In this document: in pieces, positions 37,117 through 45,953 of the stretch
How the letters are laid out: each line of letters begins with the position of its first letter
Numbering within the stretch: position 1 is the stretch's first letter
NCBI RefSeq assembly: GCF_019448085.1
Contig: NZ_JAGFNZ010000002.1
Location: forward strand, 310,001 to 374,000
Source of the DNA: Caproiciproducens faecalis
GTDB taxonomy: Bacteria; Bacillota; Clostridia; Oscillospirales; Acutalibacteraceae
Length of the DNA: 64,000 nt
Direction of reading: 5' to 3'
The notes under the pieces: generated by a model
Told to the model about the DNA's origin: nothing
Seen by the model: only the letters and a program-made list of their open reading frames with translations
The model's database searches: none
Program-made: the position numbers and the translations under genes

Positions 37117-37950
37117 TTAGCGGTTAACTTTCCATTTCAGAAGCCTGCGCTCACATAATGACAACAGGCCGGAGAGGATAGCGCCGATTGCGCCAATAAC
37201 AACCATGCCGACGATTACGATGTCGGGGCGGGCTACCGTACGTCCAATTTGAATCATATAGCCCAAGCCGGCGCTTGCAGCCAACATTTCGGCAGCCACC
37301 AAGGTGGACCAGGAGTTACCCAATGCCACGCGGATGCCGGCAAACACCATAGGAAGTGAGGACGGAATACCTACTTTGTAAAAGATCTCAAAGTTCGAAG
37401 CGCCAAAAGTTTTGGATACGTTAATCAAAGTCTTGTTCGTCAATTTAATACCGGTGTAAGCGTTAATCACACAGGGTACAAATGCGGTGAAGAAAATAAT
37501 CAGGGCTTTTGCCTGAAGGCCAATGCCCATCCATACAACGACGAGAGGAATCCAAGCAATAGGCGGAATAGGACGGATCAGTTCAAAAATAGGACGGATG
37601 AAACGGTCTGCGTATTCCCACCAGCCCATGAACAGGCCAAGGGGGATACCGATGACAATGGCGCTGAGGAAGCCGGTCAGGGCAACCTGTAAGCTCGCCA
37701 GAATGTTGACCATCAGGACGCTGCCGTCCGGGGATTCGTTGCTAACTTTATAAATCAGGGTTTCCAAAATGGTAACCGGAGTAGGAAGTCTTGCCTCGTT
37801 TACCAAACCCATCTTGACAACTGCCTGCCAGATCAGCAAAAAGCCCAAGATGCCGGCTGCGCTGAGCAGAGCATATTTCAGACTCAACTTTTTCTGCTGA
37901 TTCTGGTATTTTTTCAGCCCTTCTTCAAGCTTTTTCTTATCTACGGACAT
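37117..37950 (-). CDS. ABC transporter permease (TauC/SsuC family)
   Basis: About 277 residues. The frame extends to 38013, but AAAGGAG lies 11 bases before the ATG at 37950 (MSVDKKK); a TTG at 37956 is the alternative. Six helices are predicted, with RPIPPIAWIPLVVVWMGIG and AAEMLAASAGLG as the ATPase-contact loop. A hairpin upstream may reduce expression relative to the binding-protein gene. Confidence 0.93.
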   Translation of the reverse strand: MSVDKKKLEEGLKKYQNQQKKLSLKYALLSAAGILGFLLIWQAVVKMGLVNEARLPTPVTILETLIYKVSNESPDGSVLMVNILASLQVALTGFLSAIVIGIPLGLFMGWWEYADRFIRPIFELIRPIPPIAWIPLVVVWMGIGLQAKALIIFFTAFVPCVINAYTGIKLTNKTLINVSKTFGASNFEIFYKVGIPSSLPMVFAGIRVALGNSWSTLVAAEMLAASAGLGYMIQIGRTVARPDIVIVGMVVIGAIGAILSGLLSLCERRLLKWKVNR

Positions 37951-37990
37951 TCTCAAATCAGCTCCTTTTCGAGAATATGTAATTCCGGTG

Positions 37991-38060
37991 CAAAAAACGG
38001 GAAACTGCCGCAAAACAAATTACGGTAAGCGCAACTTTAAAAGTTTTACGGCAGTTCCGT
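37991..38060 (-). terminator. Attenuator-type hairpin between binding protein and permease genes
   Basis: On the minus strand GGAACTGCCGTAAAAC (38058-38043) pairs with GTTTTGCGGCAGTTTC (38016-38001), followed by CCCGTTTTTTG. The loop is about 26 bases. Partial termination here would yield more binding protein than membrane parts, as is usual for such importers. Confidence 0.6.
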
Positions 38061-38122
38061 TTCGGTGAATGTTTTTCCTACAGTACTGGATTACAATAAT
38101 TTGGGAAAATGTAAGTTATTGA

Positions 38123-39247
38123 TTATTTCTTGTCGTGAAGCGCATCGATCAGGGAGGTGTCCAAATGGCCCTTGAATTTATCTACATCGCCCTTTTTGTA
38201 GTTGCCGTAGTCGATGAAGAAGTTCAGAACGTCGATCAGTTTGCCTTCCATTTCGGTGTAGTCCCCCTTGTCGGACTTGTTGTGCATCATGCTGTACACT
38301 TCATCCAAAGTGTAGTACTTGTCCTGGGAAAGGTAGATCTTCGCGGTGTCCAGTGTGATGGTGTTGCCGCACTTCTCACTGAAGTCTACGCAGTACTGTG
38401 TGGACTCGTCGAAGTTTGCGTTCATCCAGTCAAGAGTCTTGAAGTAAACCTGCAGGAAGATCTTCATTGCTTCTTTCTTCTCGGTGTCGGCAATGCTGTC
38501 TTTATTTGCAACAAAGTTGCACATCAGACCGGTGTCCGCCCAGTTACCGCTGGAAACGCGGGTCAGGTTTTTCTTGTCGTCCGCAAAGCTGACTGCGCCG
38601 GTAAGAACCGCGGCGTCGCCCTGTCCGGCAAGGAATGCGCTGTTGGCGGTCGGGGAATCCATTGCAATAAACTTTACGGCGTCCATGCCAAGTCCAAAGC
38701 CGTTCAGGGTTTTCAGCAGCAGATACTGCAGAACGGTACCGGAGTTGCAAAGGACGGTCGCGCCCTTCCAGGAAGCGGCGTCACCGATGATCTTGTCGCT
38801 GACGGTGTTGTGGCCTGCGCCTGCTTTGGCAATCTTGGAATCGTTTCTTACGAAGATGGTCTGTGTTCCGTTGTCGGAGTTGGAAGCACCGACGACAACT
38901 GCATTATAGCCGATTGTGCCGGAAAGAACGCCGCCCACGCCTGTGCAGGCGATATCCCATGCGTTGGAACCCAGAGCTTCCATCTGTACAGGGCCGTTGT
39001 CGAACATAACATCTGTGATTTCCAGACCGGCATCTTTAAACCAGCCCTTCTCCTCAGCAATATATACAGGGGTATAGTTGATACTGCCGTTCAGACCGGA
39101 AACATTCAGTTTGTAGGTTTTGGCAGGTGCTCCTGAGCCAGTCGCTGTTGAGGCCGCGGAAGAACTGCTTGCGTTGCCGCATCCGGCAAAGCTGCCAACA
39201 ATCATGGTAACTGCGAGACAAAGTGCTAAAATCCTCTTCATTTTCAT
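38123..39247 (-). CDS. ABC substrate-binding lipoprotein (NitT/TauT, SsuA/NMT1-like family)
   Basis: 374 residues. Signal peptide with lipobox FAGC (Cys 23), then a Ser/Ala-rich linker and an NMT1/SsuA-like fold with YTPVYIAEEKGWFKDAGL and GVGGVL. It delivers the ligand to the two-permease, two-ATPase importer downstream. Family members bind taurine, alkanesulfonates, nitrate, thiamine precursors or aromatic acids. Neighbouring catabolic genes suggest a carbohydrate or sulfonated carbohydrate. GGAGGAG precedes the ATG. Confidence 0.93.
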   Translation of the reverse strand: MKMKRILALCLAVTMIVGSFAGCGNASSSSAASTATGSGAPAKTYKLNVSGLNGSINYTPVYIAEEKGWFKDAGLEITDVMFDNGPVQMEALGSNAWDIACTGVGGVLSGTIGYNAVVVGASNSDNGTQTIFVRNDSKIAKAGAGHNTVSDKIIGDAASWKGATVLCNSGTVLQYLLLKTLNGFGLGMDAVKFIAMDSPTANSAFLAGQGDAAVLTGAVSFADDKKNLTRVSSGNWADTGLMCNFVANKDSIADTEKKEAMKIFLQVYFKTLDWMNANFDESTQYCVDFSEKCGNTITLDTAKIYLSQDKYYTLDEVYSMMHNKSDKGDYTEMEGKLIDVLNFFIDYGNYKKGDVDKFKGHLDTSLIDALHDKK

Positions 39248-40035
39248 TAGTTTCTCCTCCTGACAAATTTGTTTTTACTAGCATTTGCTAGTAAAGCGTC
39301 TTCATACCTTCCCGCTTTGGAGCTCTGCTTAAAAAAGTGTTTGTACGGCGAACCGAGATTTTGCTTGTCTGCCATCAAGTACTTTCTATTCGCATCTCTC
39401 ACCGCTTTTCCTGCCGGCTTTGTATGTAAGCGGTGAAAATTGAGCTGCCAAGGATCGTGCATGTCTACACTTTACCTGCGCGGAGTACACTCGAGTTTAC
39501 AAATTTCAGAGCATAACATCAACACGAGTGTATTGCCACAAATAAAAAACACATTTCGATACTTATCCTTTAAAACAGAGCGGGACAATGTAGTGAAACG
39601 TGATTCTGAAATTTCGGCAAACTCTTTATAATCGCCTGATATAAACACGAATGTATCTTTTGTACCTATATTGTAATAAGCGCGTGTCAGATTGTCAATG
39701 GTATTTTAGCGTCTGTTTCCAAATTTGGAACGGCACACAAAAATATGTTGTTTAACTTGTACGATATGCGCATTCTTATTTTAATAACAGAATTATAAGT
39801 TGTTTTTTCATCGGAAACGAAAGCAATGAAAAATGCGCTGAATGAAATTTTTCAGCCGGCTGTTCCAGAGAATTCCAGAGCAGCCGGGCGCACTGCTTTC
39901 CCTTGGTTCCAGATACGTTTTCAGCACCTTCGCACAGCAGGGAGAGATGTCGGCCGTCTTTTTTAATACTTGCAAGAGATGACGCGACGGAAAATGATTG
40001 GAAGCAATTCATTTTTATGCATTCATAGAAATAAG
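39248..40035. other. Long non-coding region upstream of the ABC operon
   Basis: About 790 bases without a credible gene. Toward 39247 it contains an inverted repeat TTACTAGC-attt-GCTAGTAA (39275-39294), a palindrome ACAAATTTGT (39262-39272) and TCACCGCTT...AAGCGGTGA (39399-39436), which could fold in the leader RNA. ACACGAGTGTAT at 39522 and ACACGAATGTAT at 39645 are near-identical and TACACTCG at 39486 is an inverted copy of part of it. A possible minus-strand promoter TTGATG-17-TAAACT lies near 39520-39497. The part from 39700 to 40035 shows little. No known riboswitch pattern was recognised. Confidence 0.5.
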
Positions 40036-40064
40036 TTGACAAATCCGTAAAACAGGAATACTAT
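40036..40064 (+). promoter_or_regulatory. Strong sigma-A promoter
   Basis: TTGACA (40036-40041), 17-base spacer, TACTAT (40059-40064). The -35 box is consensus. Drives the gene at 40132 and its MerR partner. The leader contains short AAGTA direct repeats (about 40079-40100). Confidence 0.8.
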
Positions 40065-40131
40065 GGTTGTGTAAATCGTAAGTAGTAAGTAATAAGTAAA
40101 AATTCAGCTATTAATTAATAGGGGGATTCTT

Positions 40132-41121
40132 ATGAAAGATCTGACATTGACACAGAGCTTTGCTATGATAGCACTGAATGCTCAGAACAGTAAATACCTC
40201 ACTACCGTAAAAAAAATAGCCCTCAGATGCATGGCGGCTTCCGTTATTCTGGAGACACTTCTGGACAGCAACTCCGGTACCAGCTGGACTGCCGTGGATT
40301 TACGGAAGGCTGCGCTGCCTGATTCAGCGGCGTACAGCCGGTCTATACTGGAACCGCTGAATAAGAAAATCAATTCAGCGAGAGCACTCAGCCTGAAACG
40401 GTACCTGAAGGCCGCCTACTCGCTTTCCGGGAGAAGGTTAAAGAAACTGGAAATGAGTGTTGCCGACTCTTTAAGGGAGCAGGATCTTCTTCAGGAAATT
40501 CCCAACCTGCTGGGCTGCGACCTGTATTTTGATTCTTCCGGGGTTCCATACATGGAATACCGAAGCAACATTCCGGAATACGAGGCGATTACGGAAACCA
40601 TCAAAGCGGAGGTTCTGGATAACGGCCCCGTAACGGATGAAGCCATCTGCATGCTCTGGCTGTTGCGGGAAAGCGGCAGTTTCAGCGATTTCTTTTCTCT
40701 GAACGACCTGGAAACGGCAGCGGCCAGAATGAATGAGTTATACCTTCACAGCCCGCTTGCGAAAGCGTTGTATCCTGTGCGAATCCACCACAGCGCGGAG
40801 CTGGCAGCCAAGCAGTTCCTTCACTGGAAAAAAAGTGTTTTTAAAAAGCCCTTTGCGGCGGGGATTAATTTTATCTATCCTGTTTTTGAACGTTCTCAAT
40901 CTGTTTTTATTGATACCGAGGCCTGGTTTTCCAATGCAGACAAAAGGCTGGAGGACGTTGAGACCCGGCTGAGGAAATACGGTCATGAATTCACCGTACT
41001 GCACGCGGGCTCGGTTCCCATTATTAAAATAGACAATCTGGTTTATAAAGCAGTCCCGCAGGCCATTTATGGGAGGGTTCCGATTCACGGCGTCCGCCTG
41101 ATTCCCAGAATTCCCTTTTAA
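40132..41121 (+). CDS. Uncharacterised helical protein, weakly GOLPH3-like N-terminus
   Basis: 329 residues, no signal peptide or membrane segment, mainly helical. The first 45 residues (LTLTQSFAMIALNAQ, then ALRCMAASVILE) resemble the opening of GPP34/GOLPH3 proteins, but the later part does not, so this is only a hint. AGGGGG precedes the ATG and a strong promoter drives it. A small MerR regulator follows 14 bases downstream and a terminator ends the pair. Function not recognised. Confidence 0.7.
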   Translation: MKDLTLTQSFAMIALNAQNSKYLTTVKKIALRCMAASVILETLLDSNSGTSWTAVDLRKAALPDSAAYSRSILEPLNKKINSARALSLKRYLKAAYSLSGRRLKKLEMSVADSLREQDLLQEIPNLLGCDLYFDSSGVPYMEYRSNIPEYEAITETIKAEVLDNGPVTDEAICMLWLLRESGSFSDFFSLNDLETAAARMNELYLHSPLAKALYPVRIHHSAELAAKQFLHWKKSVFKKPFAAGINFIYPVFERSQSVFIDTEAWFSNADKRLEDVETRLRKYGHEFTVLHAGSVPIIKIDNLVYKAVPQAIYGRVPIHGVRLIPRIPF

Positions 41122-41135
41122 AGGATGGAAATAAT

Positions 41136-41420
41136 ATGTCGCGACAACGTACTATGGACGCCATTCTGGCCTCCGAATATGTCTCCATCGGCGAATTGGC
41201 GCGTATTACCGGATGCCGCTACAGTACGCTGAAATTCTATACGGAAGAAGCCATGCTTCTGTTTGAGCAGGCGGAACAAAACCTGACACGAAGATACAGA
41301 CGGGAAGAAACGGTTGAACGCATCCAAAGGATTAAACAGCTGAAAGAAAGCGGACTTAATATTCCGCAAATAAAAGAAGCTTTGCAGTCATGCGCAAAAC
41401 AAGACGGAAAACAAACTTGA
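41136..41420 (+). CDS. Small MerR-family DNA-binding protein
   Basis: 94 residues, essentially only the winged helix domain: SIGELARITGCRYSTLKFYTE is the MerR helix-turn-helix followed by a RRY segment and a short helix. No effector domain. Downstream of an uncharacterised gene in a two-gene operon, so it may act in a complex with that product or regulate it. Confidence 0.85.
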   Translation: MSRQRTMDAILASEYVSIGELARITGCRYSTLKFYTEEAMLLFEQAEQNLTRRYRREETVERIQRIKQLKESGLNIPQIKEALQSCAKQDGKQT

Positions 41421-41448
41421 CCGCCTATTCAAGAAGCGCCAAGCGAGA

Positions 41449-41488
41449 AAAACCGCCGTTTGGGAAACACTCCCCAAACGGCGGTTTT
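41449..41488. terminator. Bidirectional terminator
   Basis: AAAACCGCCGTTTGGG-aaacactc-CCCAAACGGCGGTTTT, perfect 16-bp stem with A and T tails, between the MerR gene and convergent manA. Confidence 0.92.
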
Positions 41489-41512
41489 CTTCTGTAAATT
41501 CAGATTCAGCTC

Positions 41513-42478
41513 TCAAAGCGTGGTCAGCAGAAACTCCATATTGCCCCTGAGCGTATACTCTCCCATTCCCGCCGGAACAAAAAGGCTGTCGCCCTTTTGT
41601 AGCGGAACCGGTACCTCGCCCTCCCTGCAAAGTGTTCCGCCTCCGAAAACACACAGCAGAGACTGAAAGCTGGAAGCGTCGGCCGTCATCACCGTTTCAC
41701 CGGAAAGCACAATCTGGGATACAGTAAAATACGGGCAGGAAGCGAGCAGCGTTTTCACGCAGTCCCCGTCCTTTTCCGGTTCACCCTGGGGCTTTGCGGA
41801 GCGCACGGGACGTTTCAGCTCCGTGACATCCAGCGCTTTGTCCACATGCAGAGCGCGCAGTTTCCCGTCCGCGCCGACTCTGCCGTAATCGTAAATGCGG
41901 TAGGTCGTGTTGGAATTCTGCTGAATTTCCGCCAAAACAATCCCCGCGCCGATCGCGTGGAGCGTTCCCGCGTCGATAAAAAACACGTCGCCCGGGTGAA
42001 CCTCCACTTTATTCAGTACCTCTGTCAGTGTCTGGTTTTGGATTCGTTCGGCAAATTCCTCTTTGCTGATTTCCTTCTGAAACCCATAATAAAGAAAAGC
42101 CCCCGGCTCGTTCTCCAGAATATACCACATTTCCGTCTTGCCGTACTCGCCCTCATGGGCCAGCGCGTATTCGTTGTTGGGATGAACCTGTATGGAAAGA
42201 CGGTCCTGCGCGTCAATCAGCTTAACCAGAACCGGAAACTGCTCAAAGCGGTCGCAGTTCGTCCCCAAAATTTCCCGTCCCTCTTGTGCAATCAGGTCTT
42301 TCAGTGTCATCCCGTCAAATTCTCCGCCGGAAATCACGGACAGCCCGTCCGGATGGCAGGAGAGCATCCAGCTCTCCGCAAGCTTCTGCGCGTCGCTTTG
42401 CTGGCGGTATTCCGTTCTGAGCTTAGTTCCCCCCCAAAGATAGTCCTTGCAGGGGGCGGTTAGTTTCAGTGGTCCCAA
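41513..42478 (-). CDS. manA: Mannose-6-phosphate isomerase, class I
   Basis: 321 residues; start is TTG with AGGGG eight bases upstream. Zinc-site motifs IQVHPNNEYA and GKTEMWYIL, and DAGTLHAIG are typical of type I enzymes of Bacillus length. It interconverts mannose 6-phosphate and fructose 6-phosphate. It is the last gene of the PTS operon, like manA in manR-manP-manA of Bacillus, which suggests that the PTS delivers a mannose-type sugar phosphate. Confidence 0.93.
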   Translation of the reverse strand: MGPLKLTAPCKDYLWGGTKLRTEYRQQSDAQKLAESWMLSCHPDGLSVISGGEFDGMTLKDLIAQEGREILGTNCDRFEQFPVLVKLIDAQDRLSIQVHPNNEYALAHEGEYGKTEMWYILENEPGAFLYYGFQKEISKEEFAERIQNQTLTEVLNKVEVHPGDVFFIDAGTLHAIGAGIVLAEIQQNSNTTYRIYDYGRVGADGKLRALHVDKALDVTELKRPVRSAKPQGEPEKDGDCVKTLLASCPYFTVSQIVLSGETVMTADASSFQSLLCVFGGGTLCREGEVPVPLQKGDSLFVPAGMGEYTLRGNMEFLLTTL

Positions 42479-42521
42479 ATGAATGACCCCTTTCTGTTTC
42501 CTAATCCAAGCCTTTTACGCA

Positions 42522-43700
42522 TTACAGACCGTTTACAAATTTTTCTATCCTTGTAAACGCTTCCTTTACATTTTCAAACTGAGTCCCAAGATTGATACGG
42601 ATATACCCTTCGCCGTTGCCGACAAAATTGTTCCCGCTTTCCACCAGCACCCCCGTTTCCTTTGCAAGGCGGTGCGTAAAGGTGTCACTGTCCAGTTTCG
42701 TATTCTGAATATTTACCCAAAGCAGATAGGAGGACTCCATCTCCATAAAGGACAGCTTTGGAATCCGGTTCTCTATGGCTTCACGGGCATAGCGGTAATT
42801 TTCCCCAAGGTAGCCCATCAGCGCGCGGGAGTATTCCTCGCCTTCATTGTAACAGGTGATGAGCGCAAGGATACCAAACACCGTCGGGGAGGTAATGGAA
42901 TTTTTCGTCAGGCGGTCGCGGAAGGTTTTGCGCAGCTCCTCATTTTGAATGATCGCGTAAGAGGTTTTCAGTCCACCTAAATTATACTGCTTATTCGGAG
43001 AAGATAAAAGGATAACATTCTTCAAAAGTTCCCCGGTCTCTATTGTAGAAGTATACACACCGTCCAATATCATTCCGCTGTGCACCTCGTCGGCGACAAC
43101 AACGGTTCCGTATTTTTGGCACAGGGAAATCAGCGTGACCAGTTCCTCACGGCTCCAAATCCTGCCGGAGGGGTTGTGGGGATTGCAGAGCATATACAGC
43201 TTTGGACGGTATTGCTTGAGCTGCTCTTCCATCTTTTCAAAATCAATCTGGTAGCGGTTGTCTTTCACGACCAGCTCGTTTTCAACCACCTGTGCGCCGA
43301 AAGCGGTCGCAGCCCGCTCAAAGGGGTCGTACACCGGAGTACTGAGCATGATATAATCCCCTTTTTGACAGAACGCCTGCACGGTATAGTGCAGGGTGGA
43401 CACCGTACCGTAGCACAGGGTCAGCCATTCCCTTTTCGGGGAGGAATGATGGTGCCGTTCAAAGTAGCGGATTACCGCGTCGTAGAATTCGTCATAAACA
43501 TAGGTGTAGCCGAAAATACCGTTTTCCACCGCCTGATGCAGCCTGCTAACCAGCGGTTCCGGCGCGCGGAAATCCATGTCGGCAATCCACATAGGAATGA
43601 AATCATCCTTGACCGGGCCGAAGTGTTCCTCAATTTTTGCCCGATCCCATTTGCGGCATTTTTCCGCGTAGCGGTCGGGGAAAAGATTAAAATCCGTCAT
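42522..43700 (-). CDS. PatB/MalY-family PLP-dependent C-S lyase
   Basis: 392 residues, aminotransferase fold. CNPHNPSGR and DEVHSGM precede the PLP lysine in SPNKQYNLGG (about residue 235). Such enzymes cleave cystathionine and cysteine S-conjugates. The start overlaps the M42 peptidase gene (ATGA). In a PTS plus peptidase operon it may finish the breakdown of sulfur-containing peptides, or could be an aminotransferase with another role. Confidence 0.9.
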   Translation of the reverse strand: MTDFNLFPDRYAEKCRKWDRAKIEEHFGPVKDDFIPMWIADMDFRAPEPLVSRLHQAVENGIFGYTYVYDEFYDAVIRYFERHHHSSPKREWLTLCYGTVSTLHYTVQAFCQKGDYIMLSTPVYDPFERAATAFGAQVVENELVVKDNRYQIDFEKMEEQLKQYRPKLYMLCNPHNPSGRIWSREELVTLISLCQKYGTVVVADEVHSGMILDGVYTSTIETGELLKNVILLSSPNKQYNLGGLKTSYAIIQNEELRKTFRDRLTKNSITSPTVFGILALITCYNEGEEYSRALMGYLGENYRYAREAIENRIPKLSFMEMESSYLLWVNIQNTKLDSDTFTHRLAKETGVLVESGNNFVGNGEGYIRINLGTQFENVKEAFTRIEKFVNGL

Positions 43701-44755
43701 GACTGCCTCCCGTGTGCAAAATCCACCGTTCTAAGGTAAGCGTCTTTATCCAGACTCTTTAAAAGCTCTGTCAGCAGAAGAACCGCATTGTCCACATCGG
43801 CAGCGCTGCCGATGGACCACGGGCTGTGGCCGTAGCGCAGCGGGATACCCAGCACGGCGCACACCGCGCCGTCACGGGAGAGATGCGCCTGCCCGCCGTC
43901 CGTACCGCCGTTGCTGAACATATCCTGCTGAAGCGCAATACCGTTTTCATCGGCAATTTTAAGGATGTGGTTCACAAGGCGGGAAGAAGGCACCAAGGTC
44001 TTATCATAATGCAGCAGCATGGGGCCGCGCCCGATCTGCCGGTTATTGGTGTGGTCACGCACCAACTCGTTTCCCCAACAGGCGACGTCCAGCACGATGA
44101 CGATGTCGGGCTGAATTTTATACGCGGAGGTTTTTCCGCCCCTTAGGCCCACCTCTTCACTGGAGGTAGCCGCCATAAACAGCTGATTGGGGATCTCCGT
44201 ACTGGAAAGGCGCTTGAGTGTCTCCGCCATCACATAGCAGCCAAGGCGGTCGTCAAAGGCCTTGCCCGCAAAGGTACCGTCAACCCCGTATTCCTGACAT
44301 TCGCTGCTGAAGGTCACCATGTCCCCCACGCGGATGCCCAGCGCAAGCGCCTCTTCCTCGGAAACGGCACCGATGTCGACCACCAGATCCTTAACGTCGC
44401 CGTCCGCGTAAACGGAATTTAGAATACCGGGAATTTTTTTGCCGGATTGCGTGGTGACCCGGACTCCCTGCATAAATTTTGAGAAGGTACGCACGCTTCC
44501 AACCGGGATGACGTAAAGCATCCCGATTTTGCTGATGCTTCTGACCAGAAATCCGACTTCGTCCATATGAGCGCACACCATGACCCGCGGGCCCTGCGCA
44601 TCTCCCTTTTTATGGAAGATGGCGGAACCGAGCCTGTCAAAATCCACCTCATCAGAATAATTCTTCAGTTCTTCCAGCAGGATGCTTCTGACCTCGTCCT
44701 CGTGCGAGGCAACCGCGTCCGCGTTGCTCAGTTTTTTTACCAGTTCAATATTCAT
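43697..44755 (-). CDS. M42-family metallopeptidase (FrvX/CelM-like)
   Basis: 352 residues. Metal-site motifs CAHMDEVGF (about 62-70), AGKAFDDRLGC (about 170) and ATSSEEVGLRG (about 205) are complete, so the two-zinc or cobalt aminopeptidase should be active. E. coli FrvX belongs to this family and lies in a PTS operon with a PRD-type regulator, the same layout as here. These form 12-subunit tetrahedral peptidases in the cytoplasm. AAGGAG ribosome site. Confidence 0.92.
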   Translation of the reverse strand: MNIELVKKLSNADAVASHEDEVRSILLEELKNYSDEVDFDRLGSAIFHKKGDAQGPRVMVCAHMDEVGFLVRSISKIGMLYVIPVGSVRTFSKFMQGVRVTTQSGKKIPGILNSVYADGDVKDLVVDIGAVSEEEALALGIRVGDMVTFSSECQEYGVDGTFAGKAFDDRLGCYVMAETLKRLSSTEIPNQLFMAATSSEEVGLRGGKTSAYKIQPDIVIVLDVACWGNELVRDHTNNRQIGRGPMLLHYDKTLVPSSRLVNHILKIADENGIALQQDMFSNGGTDGGQAHLSRDGAVCAVLGIPLRYGHSPWSIGSAADVDNAVLLLTELLKSLDKDAYLRTVDFAHGRQS

Positions 44756-44758
44756 CGG

Positions 44759-45832
44759 TTACTCCTTATCTGCAACTATCAGCTGCTTGGGCGAGCGGGT
44801 CAAAACCCGGGGGCGGTTTGCCGTTACCAGCACATCGTCTTCAATCCGAACGCCGCCGAGCCCCGGCACATAGATGCCCGGCTCTACAGTCACGACCATC
44901 CCGGCTTCCATTCGTGCTTCCTCCGTAGGGGAAAGGCGCGGGTCTTCGTGGTCGTTGATGCCCAGCGAATGCCCCAGATTATGGCCGAAATATTCGCCGT
45001 ACCCGGCCTTTTCAATGACCGATCTGGCCGCCCGGTCCGCGTCGCAGAAACGGGTGCCGGCGCAAACGGCCTCTATCCCCTTCTGCTGTGCTTCCCGAAC
45101 CGTCTCATAGATTTTCAGCAGTTCTCCATCCGGTGCTTTTCCGACCGCAAACGTACGGGTAATATCGGAACAGTACTGGCCGACTTTCGCTCCGAAGTCA
45201 AGGGTCACGAGGTCGCCGGACTCGATTTTTTTGGAACCTGCCTTGGCGTGCGGCATAGAGCCGCGGACGCCGCTGGCAACAATGGTATCGAAGGATTCCT
45301 TCATCGCGCCGTTCTGCTTCATAAAGTGAACCAGCTCATTGGCGACTTCGTCTTCCCTCATACCGACTCTGACAAAATTTAAAATATGCGCATAAGCCTC
45401 GTCCGCTATGGCGCAGGCTTTCTGTATTGTCTCAATTTCCTGAGCGTCTTTCACCGCACGGATCGGATTGATATCGATAGGAACCAACGAAGCGTGAAGC
45501 TTCTTTTCCAGCGACCGGTAACGGTCATAGGAAAGATCGTCGCCCTCAAACCCGACGGTACGGATATTTTCTTCTTCAATAATCCCGTTGATGAGCAAGT
45601 CGTAGGTCTTTTCCCCCGTCATCAGCAGAACCTGTGCATCCCGGTTATTTTGCCTTACTTCCTCATAATAACGCGAATCCACAATCACATATTTCTGCTT
45701 TTGCGTAATCAGCACATAGCCGGAGGAGCTGTAAAGCCCGGAAAGATAAAATTTATTGTGATAAGAGGTACACAGCATCGCCTGTGCGTTGCAGCCCGCC
45801 AGAATGGCGCGGCAATTTTCAAGTCTGTTCAT
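44759..45832 (-). CDS. M24-family Xaa-Pro aminopeptidase-like protein
   Basis: About 357 residues; AGGAG five bases before the ATG at 45832 is preferred to an upstream ATG at 45871. Creatinase N-domain followed by a pita-bread domain with metal ligands in TLDFGAKVGQYCSDITR, GHNLGHSLGINDHEDP and VTVEPGIY. It removes N-terminal residues before proline. Together with the adjacent M42 enzyme it makes a peptide-degrading unit in a sugar PTS operon. Confidence 0.92.
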   Translation of the reverse strand: MNRLENCRAILAGCNAQAMLCTSYHNKFYLSGLYSSSGYVLITQKQKYVIVDSRYYEEVRQNNRDAQVLLMTGEKTYDLLINGIIEEENIRTVGFEGDDLSYDRYRSLEKKLHASLVPIDINPIRAVKDAQEIETIQKACAIADEAYAHILNFVRVGMREDEVANELVHFMKQNGAMKESFDTIVASGVRGSMPHAKAGSKKIESGDLVTLDFGAKVGQYCSDITRTFAVGKAPDGELLKIYETVREAQQKGIEAVCAGTRFCDADRAARSVIEKAGYGEYFGHNLGHSLGINDHEDPRLSPTEEARMEAGMVVTVEPGIYVPGLGGVRIEDDVLVTANRPRVLTRSPKQLIVADKE

Positions 45833-45851
45833 GTTTTCTCCTATATAATAA

Positions 45852-45878
45852 GGAAGGAGTACCCATTGCACTCCTTCC
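45852..45878 (-). repeat. Hairpin 5' of the M24 peptidase gene
   Basis: GGAAGGAGT-acccattgc-ACTCCTTCC is a perfect 9-bp stem. On the minus strand it precedes TTATTATATAGGAG, the ribosome site of the peptidase gene. It is very similar to the hairpin at 45954-45980. Confidence 0.6.
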
Positions 45879-45953
45879 CCAGACCGGTAACGCAGTAGCT
45901 TTCCGCGTTGGCGGGGAAATTCGTCCCGGCCTGCCGTAATGTTTACAGCTTAA

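Noticed and set aside
35367-37127. 586-codon + strand frame opposite the ABC ATPase and permease genes
   Set aside because: Runs antisense across three clear transporter genes with all family motifs; no ribosome site.
22615-39247. Sulfoquinovosidase, sulfofructose isomerase or transaldolase as proof of sulfoglycolysis
   Set aside because: None is present in the window, so the sulfosugar reading stays a hypothesis.
39247-39462. 71-codon minus frame in the ABC operon leader
   Set aside because: Ends at the start codon of the binding-protein gene, no ribosome site, and the region looks more like leader RNA; a small peptide cannot be excluded.
39776-40042. 88-codon minus frame in the long intergenic region
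   Set aside because: No ribosome site or recognisable fold; overlaps the -35 box of the promoter at 40036.
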